A DNA stretch of 35,619 bases, from the NCBI RefSeq assembly GCF_016735695.1, contig NZ_JAERQD010000055.1, positions 1-35,619 on the forward strand, in the 5' to 3' direction. Position numbers and translations under genes: made by a program. Source of the DNA: Microvirga zambiensis WSM3693. GTDB lineage: Bacteria > Pseudomonadota > Alphaproteobacteria > Rhizobiales > Beijerinckiaceae. This document shows, piece by piece, positions 26,158 through 34,439 of the stretch. Below the pieces are notes generated by a model. It did not search any database. It saw only the letters and a program-made list of their open reading frames with translations, and had not been told where the DNA came from. Positions within the stretch are counted from its first letter, which is position 1; every line of letters begins with the position of its first letter.

Positions 26158-27351
26158 TCAAGGCGGTTGATCTGAACCCATGAGCGAGATCGGCACCCTG
26201 GCGCTCACGTGGGTCCCCGAAGCGCCCGAGCGGATTTCGAGCCGGCCGCCGAGTTGCTCAAGGCGCAGTCTCATGCCTGAGATGCCGACGCCGATCTGTT
26301 GGCTCTCCTCGGTGCCTGCCGTGCCGACGCTCCCGAGCCCTGTCCCACCATCCACGACGTCGAGCTGCACCATATCCTTGGTCCGGTACAGAGCAAGCCG
26401 TGCCCGCTTGCTGCCCGAGTGGCGATGGACATTTGACAGCGCCTCCTGGGCGACCCGGTAGAGGGCAGTTGCCGTAGGCCGAGGCAATGGCTCACCGCTG
26501 TTCTCGATGCTGATGTCGACCTGAATGCCGCTACGCTCCGAAAACCCTCTTGCGAGCCAGCTCAGGGCCGCCGTGAGCCCGACATCATCAAGGAGTGGAG
26601 GGTGGAGCAAATACGAGAGCGTGCGGACCTCCTGAAGGCTCTGCTCTGCCAGCTCGAGGGTTTCCACCAGTGTGCGGCGGGCGGCTTCTCCCGGGTCGCG
26701 CAGCCCCTCGTGCAGGCGCGTCGCGTTCAACGTGATCGCCAGGAGGTTCTGGGCCGTGGTGTCATGAAGCTCCCGTGCAATGGCGCGCCGCTCCTCGTCT
26801 TGCAGATGCATGAGGCGCCCGCTCAGCCGGGTCAATTCCTCCTGCGTCCGTTTGACGTCGGTAATATCTTCGTGTGCGATGACGATCCGGCGCGTCTGCG
26901 TTTGGTCCGGGCGGGTCACCCGGAGCTGGAACCAGCGCGGCCCCTGCGGGCTGCGGCAGGGATACTCCATCCGGAACTCGGAGCGGTCGCCTGCCATGAT
27001 GTCCCGCAATGCCCCCGCGGTTCGCGAGGCATCCTGCGACACGGCGGCTGCCGCTTCGCAGACAGCCAGATAGTTCATCCCGACTCCGTGCTTCGTGTCG
27101 GCATAGCCGGAGGCGTGGGCGAAAGCGCGCCAAGCCTGGTTGACCGCGATGATCGTTCCGACTTCGTCAAGCACCGCGATATGGGCCGACAGGGCATCCA
27201 GGGTGGAGCGCAGCAAGGCCTCCGCCTCTACGTCTGGCGCGATCAGGGTCGGCAGGCTGTGAGCCTGCGGCGGCCTCGTGGCGGCGCGACGCCGTTTGCG
27301 GGATCCGGGCTCCTCGACGGAGGAAGCATCGTTGGGGCTGAGATGGTCCAT
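26158..27351 (-). CDS. NarX-type sensor histidine kinase with PAS domain
   Basis: This 397-residue soluble kinase has one PAS domain (~50-165). A HisKA_3 dimerisation box follows (~175-240, EERRAIARELHDTTAQNLL, histidine in ELHDT). The HATPase domain has N-V-x-R-H (VHRHSGSKRA) and GVGISGMRLRLEQLGG. No membrane segment is visible, so it is probably cytosolic. The ATG at 27351 has GAGG five bases upstream; an alternative start lies 69 bp further up. It is transcribed toward its cognate response regulator 40 bp away. Confidence 0.93.
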   Translation of the reverse strand: MDHLSPNDASSVEEPGSRKRRRAATRPPQAHSLPTLIAPDVEAEALLRSTLDALSAHIAVLDEVGTIIAVNQAWRAFAHASGYADTKHGVGMNYLAVCEAAAAVSQDASRTAGALRDIMAGDRSEFRMEYPCRSPQGPRWFQLRVTRPDQTQTRRIVIAHEDITDVKRTQEELTRLSGRLMHLQDEERRAIARELHDTTAQNLLAITLNATRLHEGLRDPGEAARRTLVETLELAEQSLQEVRTLSYLLHPPLLDDVGLTAALSWLARGFSERSGIQVDISIENSGEPLPRPTATALYRVAQEALSNVHRHSGSKRARLALYRTKDMVQLDVVDGGTGLGSVGTAGTEESQQIGVGISGMRLRLEQLGGRLEIRSGASGTHVSARVPISLMGSDQPP

Positions 27352-27565
27352 TCTGGCCTCTAACTCGGCTGCGCGCCATTGCCGCTGAGAACATATGGCG
27401 GAAGCGCGATGCCTTCCCATGGCAACAGGAGTGAAAGCGGGCCTCTAAGGTGATTTTCCCGCTCCACTCAGGAAACTCCTGATGCAAGACGTGTGCGGCT
27501 CCGAACATATCCATCGAAGCCGGCGCCGGTAAACCGACAGGGCGCCGCGATTAAAGGATAGACCA

Positions 27566-28045
27566 ATGAACGCGAAGTATAGTGCTTTCGCCGTTGTTGC
27601 CATGTTCGTCGCGGCGGGTCCGGCCGCAGCGGCGGATATCGTTGAAACCGCCGTCAGCAATGGCAACTTCAAGACGCTGACGGCCGCCCTTCAGGCCGCT
27701 GGACTTGTCGAAACCCTCAAGGGCAAGGGTCCCTACACGGTCTTTGCGCCCACCGACGAGGCGTTCAGGAAGCTTCCGGCCGGTACGGTCGAGACCCTCT
27801 TGAAGCCTGAGAACAAGGCGCAGCTCACGAAGGTCCTGACCTATCACGTCGTGTCGGGGAACGTTCTGTCCGGCGACCTCAAGGGTAAGACGACTAATGC
27901 CAAGACCGTCGAGGGCAGCGCCGTGCGGATCGATGCGAGCGGCAACACCGTCAAGGTCGATGACGCGGCTGTCACACAGGCCGACGTCAACGCATCAAAC
28001 GGCGTCATCCACGTGATCGACCGCGTGATCATGCCGAAATCCTAG
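27566..28045 (+). CDS. Fasciclin-domain secreted protein
   Basis: The 159-residue protein has a signal peptide (MNAKYSAFAVVAMFVAAGPAAAA) and one fasciclin domain with FKTLTAALQAAGLVETLKGKGPYTVFAPTDEAF and YHVVSGNV, then SNGVIHVIDRVIMP at the end. Fasciclin domains mediate adhesion; in bacteria single-domain forms such as MPB70-like proteins are secreted. AAAGGA seven bases before the ATG is a good ribosome site. It is followed 62 bp later by the DUF378 gene. Confidence 0.93.
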   Translation: MNAKYSAFAVVAMFVAAGPAAAADIVETAVSNGNFKTLTAALQAAGLVETLKGKGPYTVFAPTDEAFRKLPAGTVETLLKPENKAQLTKVLTYHVVSGNVLSGDLKGKTTNAKTVEGSAVRIDASGNTVKVDDAAVTQADVNASNGVIHVIDRVIMPKS

Positions 28046-28107
28046 TGTCTTCGCGTCGTGAGGAGGGCAGCGCAGCGCTGTCTGTAGTCCGTAGCCAGGA
28101 GAAACCA

Positions 28108-28347
28108 ATGAAGGCTTTCAATATCGTTACGCTTGTTCTCGTCATCGTCGGAGCCGTAAATTGGGGGCTCGTCGGCCTCTTCCAATTTGATCTCGTGGCG
28201 GCCCTGTTCGGAGGACAGCAGACTGCTCTCGCACGGTTAGTCTATGTGCTCGTGGGCGCGGCGGGGATATTCCAGGTCGTTATGCTCATGCGTCTGTTGT
28301 CTGGCGAAACCGATGACTCTCAACGCACGGCCAACATCCATCGCTAG
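28108..28347 (+). CDS. DUF378 small membrane protein
   Basis: The 79-residue protein has two hydrophobic spans (MKAFNIVTLVLVIVGAVNWGLVGLF and ARLVYVLVGAAGIFQVVMLMRLL), typical of DUF378/YuzA-like proteins with the NWGLVG signature. AGGAG lies six bases before the ATG. Function unknown. The gene neighbours fasciclin; a shared transcript is likely. Confidence 0.9.
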   Translation: MKAFNIVTLVLVIVGAVNWGLVGLFQFDLVAALFGGQQTALARLVYVLVGAAGIFQVVMLMRLLSGETDDSQRTANIHR

Positions 28348-28720
28348 GCGAAGGCGCTCCCGCGGACCGCAGGTCGGGATCCAGAGCTGTTTTCACTTGC
28401 GTGGAATCGCCTCTCTTCTTTGGTTCGCCGCATTTTTTGACGGCGAACCGGATCCACTTCGCCGAAAAATGCTCTAGGAGGTTGGCAAAGCTCGCCAGAC
28501 GCCCAATCTCCTGTCTTTCCTGAAAACGAGACATTGGGACAGGCTGGTGCATTGTCGGCTTCGTCGCTCGGGAGCCGTCATAATCGAGCGGCCGGAAAAT
28601 AGAAGTCTTGACCGTCAAGAGGCATTCCTCAGCCGGCGCCCATCGCAACAAGCATGCGCTCGGAGCTGGTCGCCCAAGGACGGGAGCCTGCTGCGGGAGG
28701 GCCAATGCGCTTGTCGGCGC
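28348..28720 (+). other. 373-bp gap without a gene, containing a palindromic repeat
   Basis: No convincing gene is seen on either strand. One minus frame is open but reads through the palindrome (LLEHFSAKWIRFAVKK) and has no family resemblance. The palindrome is described separately. The gap separates the convergent DUF378 and HWE kinase genes and may hold their terminators. Confidence 0.5.
28421..28479. repeat. Intergenic palindromic repeat element
   Basis: A perfect inverted repeat of nine bases (GGTTCGCCG at 28422-28430 and CGGCGAACC at 28441-28449) encloses a 10-base loop. It is followed by GGATCCACTTCGCCGAAAAATGCTC. This combination of GGTTCGCCG and CGGCGAA with an A/T-rich loop recalls palindromic elements scattered in intergenic DNA of Hyphomicrobiales. 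It may serve as a bidirectional terminator or mRNA stabiliser between convergent genes. Confidence 0.65.
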
Positions 28721-30712
28721 CTATGATGGCAGCGGGGCCTCGACGTAGCAGACCAGACCCGTGGGAGCATACTCGATCCGGACCTCGCCGCTGAGGTCGT
28801 GTGCGAGGCTGCGCTCGATCAGGCGCGACCCAAAACCTTTCCGTGACGGGGGCTCAACTACCGGACCGCCCTTCTCCTCCCACCGCATGAGCAGGAGAGG
28901 CGGCACTGGTGTATGGTCCATCATCCAGGTCAGGTGAACCTCCCCGGTCCAATTGGAGAGTGCCCCGTACTTGGCGGCGTTCGTGGCCAGTTCATGTACC
29001 GCCATTGCCAGTGCGAGCGCCATGCGCGGCACGAGGTGGACGCGACCGCCGTGGCACCGGATCCGATCCTTCCCGCCGCTGCTGTAGGGCTCGATGACGT
29101 CACCGATGATCTCGTGGAGCAGGGCGCCCTCCCAGTTCTCCCGGGTGAGCACGTTGTGGGCGCGGGAGAGCGCAAACAAACGGCTTTCCAACGCCTCACG
29201 GGTCTCGACGGGCGTCTCGGATCCGCGCAGCGTCTGCGTCGCGATCGACTGCACGGTCGCCAGGGTGTTCTTCACCCGGTGGTTCAGCTCGTGAATGAGA
29301 AGCCGCTGGTACTCCTCGGCTTTCTTGCGTTCGCCGATATCCTGGATCACGCTGATGCCGTACAGCGGGTGTCCGGATGAATCATCGACCCGGGAGGCCG
29401 CCACCTCCACCCAGACCTCGTGGCCGTCCTTGTGGATGTAGCGCTTCTCGACCGTGTAGGTGTCCGTCTTTCCCAGCATCAGACGCGAGAACCGCTCCAG
29501 GTCCGCCTCACGGTCATCCAAGTGCGTCAGGTCCCAGAAGCTGCGCCCGAGCAGTTCCTCTCGGCTGTAGCCGGTGATGGTGCACAGTCGCTCGTTGACC
29601 CGCAGGAAGCCCCCGCTCCGATCGACCTCGCTGATCCCCGCGAAAACATGCTCGTAAGTCGCGCGCAGTCGCTGTTCGTTCTCCCGCAGGGCCGCTTCCC
29701 TGTCGCGCAGGTCCCTCTCGATGCGGGCCCGCTCGACCGCATCCCAGGTGCGATGGGCGACCCGCTCGACGAGCATCACCTCAGTGGCAGTCCAGTGACG
29801 CGGTGTCGCCTCATGCACGTAGAGCAGGGCCCTGAACCGTCCCTCCTTGACCAGCGGCGTGACGATCAGGGCTCGGCACCCGATCCCCGCCCACGAGGTT
29901 GCGTGATCCTCGCCGACGCGCGGGTCATCGAGGCAGTCCTCGACGATGAGCGTGCGCCCGGCGCGCAACTCCGCGATCACCGCCGGACCGAAGGCGTCGA
30001 GGATGCGGGCTTCGCCCGCGAGGCTCGCCACGATACCGTCTCGCGTCCAGTCCTGCTCGACCGTCACGACCTGTTCCGATTGGTCGATCTCACCGTAGCC
30101 GGCGCGAACGACGCCGATGTGAGTGCCGAGGGCGCTCGCCGCGACACGCGTCATGGCACGTGGCTCGGAAAGGGTTGCCAGACGCTCACTCAGTTCGACG
30201 TGGAATCTGGCCCGCCGATCCGCCTGCACGGTCCCTGTGGTCTCCGTGCAGGCGCAGAACATGCCGGCCACCCGACCGCTCTCGTCACGCACCGGTGAAT
30301 AGGAGAAGGTGAACCAGGTCTGCTCATCGAATCCTTTCCGGTTCATCACGAGCGGGAGGTTCTCGCGATAGGTCGCCTCGCCGGCCATGGCGGCATCGAT
30401 CAGCGGCGAGATGTCAGGCCAGATCTCGGCCCAGATGTCGTAAAAGCGGCTGCCGAGCGCGGCCGGGTGCTTCGCTCCGAGGATCTCGGCGTAGGCATCG
30501 TTGTAAAGAAAACCGAGATCCTCGCCCCATGCGACGAACATCGGGAACTTGGAGCCGAGCAGAAGCCCGACCACGGAGCGCAGCGATTGCGGCCAGGTCT
30601 CGGGTGCCCCAAGCGGCGAGGCCGACCAGTCGTGCACACGCATCGTTGCACCCATCATGCCGCCGCCCGTCAGAAAAGCAGGATCGCGTGAAGGCGGTGG
30701 AACGGGGGGCAA
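28721..30712 (-). CDS. PAS-GAF-PAS HWE sensor histidine kinase
   Basis: The 663-residue kinase has a PAS-like N-terminal sensor (~25-155, containing VHDWSASPLGAPETWPQS), a GAF domain (~170-335), a PAS domain (~350-465, with GYSREELLGRSFWDL) and an HWE kinase module (~475-660). The module shows HELNHRVKNTLATVQ (phospho-histidine), HELATNAAKYGAL and WEEKGGPVVEPPSRKGFG. The lack of membrane segments suggests a cytosolic sensor; GAF and PAS may bind small molecules or chromophores. The start is TTG at 30712, six bases after AAGGA; ATGs 18 codons later have no ribosome site. It lies 106 bp downstream of the Crp gene and may share its transcript. Confidence 0.95.
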   Translation of the reverse strand: MPPVPPPSRDPAFLTGGGMMGATMRVHDWSASPLGAPETWPQSLRSVVGLLLGSKFPMFVAWGEDLGFLYNDAYAEILGAKHPAALGSRFYDIWAEIWPDISPLIDAAMAGEATYRENLPLVMNRKGFDEQTWFTFSYSPVRDESGRVAGMFCACTETTGTVQADRRARFHVELSERLATLSEPRAMTRVAASALGTHIGVVRAGYGEIDQSEQVVTVEQDWTRDGIVASLAGEARILDAFGPAVIAELRAGRTLIVEDCLDDPRVGEDHATSWAGIGCRALIVTPLVKEGRFRALLYVHEATPRHWTATEVMLVERVAHRTWDAVERARIERDLRDREAALRENEQRLRATYEHVFAGISEVDRSGGFLRVNERLCTITGYSREELLGRSFWDLTHLDDREADLERFSRLMLGKTDTYTVEKRYIHKDGHEVWVEVAASRVDDSSGHPLYGISVIQDIGERKKAEEYQRLLIHELNHRVKNTLATVQSIATQTLRGSETPVETREALESRLFALSRAHNVLTRENWEGALLHEIIGDVIEPYSSGGKDRIRCHGGRVHLVPRMALALAMAVHELATNAAKYGALSNWTGEVHLTWMMDHTPVPPLLLMRWEEKGGPVVEPPSRKGFGSRLIERSLAHDLSGEVRIEYAPTGLVCYVEAPLPS

Positions 30713-30818
30713 CAGCGGTCCTTTCGATTGCGCCTTCCGGCAGAGGATGAGTGTTCAAGCCTCGTCGTAGGGGTCGATGCGTCGCGGCCAGCAGGTCTGC
30801 GTCGTTCCGCCCGGGTTC

Positions 30819-31628
30819 TTAGGCCTTCATCCTGGATCCAGGACGTTTGCCGCCTGCTTCCTTCTTTTGGGCCGAGCTCTCCTCGACGGTCGGATAGACG
30901 CCCGCCAGCACCTGATCGAAGTGGCGGCGCAGCGCGTTGTTGCAGCCGCACGACAGGGAATCCAACCGTTCGAGATCACGCACGCGCACGCCGCCTCTGC
31001 GGGTCTCCAGCAGATGCCGCCGTTTCAGGGATTGGATGACCCGGCTGACGTAGCTTCGGCCGACGCCCATCATGCTGGCCAACTGCTCCTGGGTCAGCGG
31101 AACGTCATGATCGCCCGTTCGATCAATCGCAGCCAGCAGCCATTTCACCGTGCGCTGTTCGATCGTATGGACCGCGTTGCACGCCACTGATTGGAACACC
31201 TGAGCCAGCATGCAGTCCGCATAGCGGGCGAACAGGTGTCGCAGGCTCGGCGATCGGGTTTCGAACTCCTCGAGATCGGCCGTGGAGAGGCGCAGGAACG
31301 GACCCGGAAACTGGATCTCGGAGCGGGCAAACGCCGGGAGGCGCCCTTGGCTGACGATCCCACCGAGCGCCCCCTCCCGGCCGATCAGGGCCGTTTCGAC
31401 CGTGAGACCATCCTCGAGCTCAACCACGAAGGAAACCAGGCTGGGTCCGCACGGGAAGTAGACGAACCTGACCTCGTCCCCGGGTTGGTAGAGCTTGCCT
31501 CCGGCCTCACCCTCCCATTCCTGGAGCGAAGGCGCCACGATGGCCAGGTCTTCAGGTTTGAGAGCACTCAAGAGGTTGTTGCTGGCGATCCTCTCCCTGA
31601 GGCGCGACGAGATCATGGCAGGCTGCAT
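30819..31628 (-). CDS. Crp/Fnr-family transcriptional regulator
   Basis: The 269-residue regulator has a cyclic-nucleotide-binding-like N-terminal barrel (~15-130; LKPEDLAIVAPSLQEW, GDEVRFVYFPCGPSLVSF). A C-terminal winged HTH (~180-240) contains LTQEQLASMMGVGRSYVSRVIQSLKRRHLLE. The C-terminal tail has a CGCNN pair but no N-terminal iron-sulfur cysteines, so it is not FNR-like oxygen sensing. I chose the ATG at 31628. It is divergent from the KaiC gene; two TGTGCACA dyads in the shared region may be its operators. Its ligand is unknown. Confidence 0.92.
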   Translation of the reverse strand: MQPAMISSRLRERIASNNLLSALKPEDLAIVAPSLQEWEGEAGGKLYQPGDEVRFVYFPCGPSLVSFVVELEDGLTVETALIGREGALGGIVSQGRLPAFARSEIQFPGPFLRLSTADLEEFETRSPSLRHLFARYADCMLAQVFQSVACNAVHTIEQRTVKWLLAAIDRTGDHDVPLTQEQLASMMGVGRSYVSRVIQSLKRRHLLETRRGGVRVRDLERLDSLSCGCNNALRRHFDQVLAGVYPTVEESSAQKKEAGGKRPGSRMKA

Positions 31629-31662
31629 CAGGCGTCTTTCCCTCCACCGGCTACGGCGGTCC

Positions 31663-31687
31663 AACGCGCCACGGCAACTTACGTTCA
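31663..31687 (-). promoter_or_regulatory. EcfG-like promoter for the Crp/Fnr gene, one mismatch
   Basis: On the minus strand TGAAC (31687-31683) is followed by exactly 16 bases and CGTT (31666-31663). It differs from the EcfG consensus by only the first base of the -35 element. The spacing puts transcription start about 27 nt before the ATG at 31628, almost the same geometry as the exact EcfG promoter at 365-389. Confidence 0.5.
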
Positions 31688-31689
31688 AC

Positions 31690-31721
31690 TGTGCACATAA
31701 CGGCGACCATGTGTGCACATG
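31690..31721. promoter_or_regulatory. Paired TGTGCACA operators between the Crp and KaiC genes
   Basis: The 8-base perfect palindrome TGTGCACA occurs at 31690-31697 and 31712-31719, 22 bp centre to centre, about two helical turns. The second lies in a perfect 14-base dyad, CATGTGTGCACATG (31708-31721), with CCA and TGG as outer symmetric bases. The first abuts the Crp promoter's -35 side. Crp/Fnr proteins bind dyads of this general type, so autoregulation and control of kaiC are inferred. Confidence 0.55.
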
Positions 31722-31888
31722 TGGACAGACAGACTTGCCCCTCCTGTCTACAAGCACTCCGGCGTCCCCTCACATCGGGGCACGCCAGGGACATCAGCCA
31801 GATGTCGGTCCCGATAGCTCAGGCGCCGGGGTCGAAGTGCCGACGATGGCCGGGTCAAAACCACTTCATAAATGGATCGGGACTTCCC

Positions 31889-33406
31889 ATGACGGCTTCA
31901 TCACATTCCGACGCTGCCCCGATCCCAACAGGGGTCCCGGGCCTGGATGACATCGTGGCAGGCGGCTATGCCGCCAACCGCGCTCATCTCATCGAAGGGC
32001 GGCCGGGTTCGGGCAAGACCACGCTTGGCATGCAATTCCTGCTGGCCTGTGCCAAACAGGGCGAGAGCTGCCTCTACATCACCTTGTCGGAGAGCAAGCG
32101 CGAGCTCCTGTCCGTGGCCTCCCGCCACGGCTGGTCGCTTGAGGGCATCGAGATCTTCGAACTCGTCCCGCCGGAGCTGAGCCTCGATTCGAAGCAGCAG
32201 CAGAGCCTGGTCTATTCCTCCGATCTGGAACTCGGCGAGACCGTGCGTATGGCACTGGCGGAGATCGAGCGGGTCAAGCCGAGCCGGGTGGTGTTCGACT
32301 CGCTGTCCGAGATCCGGTTGCTGTCCCAGGGCTCCCTGCGCTACCGGCGGCAGGTCCTGGCGCTGAAGAGCTACTTCCTGCTCAACAACGCGACCGTCCT
32401 CATGCTCGACGATCTCACGTCCGAGCAGGACGACCTCAACCTGCACTCCATTAGCCATGCGGTGATCCGCCTCGACCAGATCGTGCCGGCTTACGGGTCG
32501 GAACGGCGCCGGATCACGGTGACGAAGATGCGGGGCACAGCCTTCCGGGGCGGCTATCACGATCTCATCATCGAGCGCGGCGGCCTGCGGGTCTTTCCGC
32601 GCCTCACGGCTGCTGATCATCACAGGGATTTTGCCTTCGAGGCGATCCCCAGCGGCATCGCGGAACTCGACACCATCCTTGGTGGCGGCCTGAGCCGCGG
32701 CACCAGCACCCTTGTGGTTGGCCCGTCGGGGGCAGGCAAGTCCACTCTGGCGCTGGGCTATCTCTATGCTGCCCTGGAGCGGGGTGAACCCGCCCTCATG
32801 ATCAGTTTCGACGAGACCATCGGTATTCTCCTGCAACGGGCCAAGGGTGTCGGCTTCGACCTGATGCCTCACGTCGAAGCGGGGCGGCTTCGCATCGAGC
32901 AGATCGATCCGGCCAACGTCTCGCCCGGCGAATTCTCCGGCCGCGTGCGGGAAGCCGTGGAGCAGGGAGGCGCGAAGGTTGTCGTGATCGACAGCCTGAC
33001 CGGCTATCTGAACGCCATGCCCGAGCAGCCGTTCATCGTGCTTCAGATGCACGAGTTGCTCACCTATCTGAACCAGCAGGGCGTGGTGACGATCCTGATC
33101 CTGGCCCAGCACGGCATGGTCGGCCAGATGGTGTCACCGATCGACCTGACCTATCTCAGTGACACCGTCGTCCTTCTGCGTTTCTTCGAGGCCAACGGCC
33201 GCATCCGGCGAGCTTTGTCGGTGGTGAAGCGACGCACCGGCTCGCATGAGGACACGATCAGGGAGTTCCGGATCGACGGGCAGGGTTTGCGCGTTGGTCC
33301 GCCGCTGGAGCAGTTCCGGGGTGTGTTGACGGGCGTACCGACATTCGAGGGCCAACGCGCCTCGCTTCTTGAGGAGCGTGAGACCGACAATGATGGAGGC
33401 CGATGA
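31889..33406 (+). CDS. kaiC: Double-domain KaiC-like ATPase
   Basis: The 505-residue protein has two RecA-fold KaiC domains. Domain I has IPTGVPGLDDIVAGG and Walker A GRPGSGKTTL (~38-47). Domain II has IPSGIAELDTILGGG and Walker A GPSGAGKSTL (~280). Walker B regions read VVFDSLSEIR and VVVIDSLTGYL. Cyanobacterial KaiC is a clock ATPase; alphaproteobacterial homologues usually lack KaiA and pair with histidine kinases, often affecting stress or diel responses. No kaiB is nearby. The ATG at 31889 is chosen because it begins just ahead of the conserved domain; the ribosome site is weak. An HWE kinase gene overlaps its end. Confidence 0.92.
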   Translation: MTASSHSDAAPIPTGVPGLDDIVAGGYAANRAHLIEGRPGSGKTTLGMQFLLACAKQGESCLYITLSESKRELLSVASRHGWSLEGIEIFELVPPELSLDSKQQQSLVYSSDLELGETVRMALAEIERVKPSRVVFDSLSEIRLLSQGSLRYRRQVLALKSYFLLNNATVLMLDDLTSEQDDLNLHSISHAVIRLDQIVPAYGSERRRITVTKMRGTAFRGGYHDLIIERGGLRVFPRLTAADHHRDFAFEAIPSGIAELDTILGGGLSRGTSTLVVGPSGAGKSTLALGYLYAALERGEPALMISFDETIGILLQRAKGVGFDLMPHVEAGRLRIEQIDPANVSPGEFSGRVREAVEQGGAKVVVIDSLTGYLNAMPEQPFIVLQMHELLTYLNQQGVVTILILAQHGMVGQMVSPIDLTYLSDTVVLLRFFEANGRIRRALSVVKRRTGSHEDTIREFRIDGQGLRVGPPLEQFRGVLTGVPTFEGQRASLLEERETDNDGGR

Positions 33407-34439
33407 CGTGTCCGTGCTGATCCTTGCCCCGCACGGGCGAGATGGCGCGGTCGCATCGGCGATCCTCGACGAGGTCGGGATCATCGCCACGGCCTGCCCC
33501 AGCCTCGCGGCGCTCGTCGCGGGACTGGAAGAGGCGGCCTGCGCGGTGGTCACGGAAGAGGCGCTCCTCAGTGCCGACCGCCGTGAGCTTGCGGAGTGGG
33601 TCGAACGGCAGCCGCCCTGGTCTGACTTGCCGTTTATCCTGCTCACCCATCGCGGCGGCGAGCCGGTGGGGCACCTCACCGACCTACTCGGGAACGTCAC
33701 CGTGCTGGAGCGACCGTTCCACCCGGCCGTGTTGGTGAACGCCGTCAGGTCCGCGTTTCGGGCGCGGCAGCGGCAAAGGGAAGTCGAGGCGCATCTCAAG
33801 GAGCGGCAACGGACGCACGAGCGCCAAGCCCTTTTGATCCGCGAACTGCATCACCGGGTCAAGAATACCCTTGCGACGGTTCAGGGCCTGCTCGGGGCCA
33901 CGGCCCGCTCCACGCACTCCGTGGACGAATTCTACCGCTCGTTCGCAGACCGGATCGTCTCGCTGGCCAACACCCACAATCTCCTCACCGAGGACTACTG
34001 GCAGACGGCGCCGCTGGTCGCGATGCTCCGGAACGAGCTTGCCCATTACGACGATGGCGGGGCAGGGCGGATCACCCTTGACGGGCCGTCGGTGGAACTC
34101 TCAGCCGATCTGGCCGTGCCGATTGGCATGGCCGTGCATGAGCTCACCACGAATGCAGCCAAGCACGGGGCACTTTCGGTTCCAGGTGGGCAGATATCCG
34201 TGGCTTGGACGGTCCAGGATCTGGACGCAGGGCGCCGGCTTACCATCGACTGGGTCGAGCGGGGCGGTCCGCCGGTAGATCCGCCGCGGCGGAAGGGCTT
34301 TGGCTCCACCTTGCTGCATCGGGTACTGACCCATCAATGCCGCGCGGCGATTAACATTGCCTATGGTCGGGAAGGGCTATCGTGTCACATAGATATTCCG
34401 CTCCTCAAGGAGCGTCTCGTGCCTGAGTATGGCGATTGA
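33390..34439 (+). CDS. HWE histidine kinase with N-terminal pseudo-receiver
   Basis: The protein of about 349 residues starts with a receiver-like fold (~5-120: VSVLILAPHGRDGAVASAILDE ... LPFILLTHRGGE). It lacks the paired acidic residues and the phosphorylatable aspartate (AVVTEEALL at that position), so it is a pseudo-receiver. An HWE kinase follows (~140-345) with RELHHRVKNTLATVQ, HELTTNAAKHGAL and WVERGGPPVDPPRRKGFGS. The start overlaps the KaiC end: ATG 33390 or 33393 precede the KaiC stop, while GTG 33408 has GGAGG eight bases upstream and comes just after the stop. Either way translation is coupled. It is probably KaiC's signalling partner. Confidence 0.9.
   Translation: MMEADDVSVLILAPHGRDGAVASAILDEVGIIATACPSLAALVAGLEEAACAVVTEEALLSADRRELAEWVERQPPWSDLPFILLTHRGGEPVGHLTDLLGNVTVLERPFHPAVLVNAVRSAFRARQRQREVEAHLKERQRTHERQALLIRELHHRVKNTLATVQGLLGATARSTHSVDEFYRSFADRIVSLANTHNLLTEDYWQTAPLVAMLRNELAHYDDGGAGRITLDGPSVELSADLAVPIGMAVHELTTNAAKHGALSVPGGQISVAWTVQDLDAGRRLTIDWVERGGPPVDPPRRKGFGSTLLHRVLTHQCRAAINIAYGREGLSCHIDIPLLKERLVPEYGD

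Noticed and set aside
31722..31760. Inverted AGACAG/CTGTCT near the KaiC promoter region
   Set aside because: A stem of six with an 11-base loop is expected by chance at this length; the TGTGCACA pair is much stronger.
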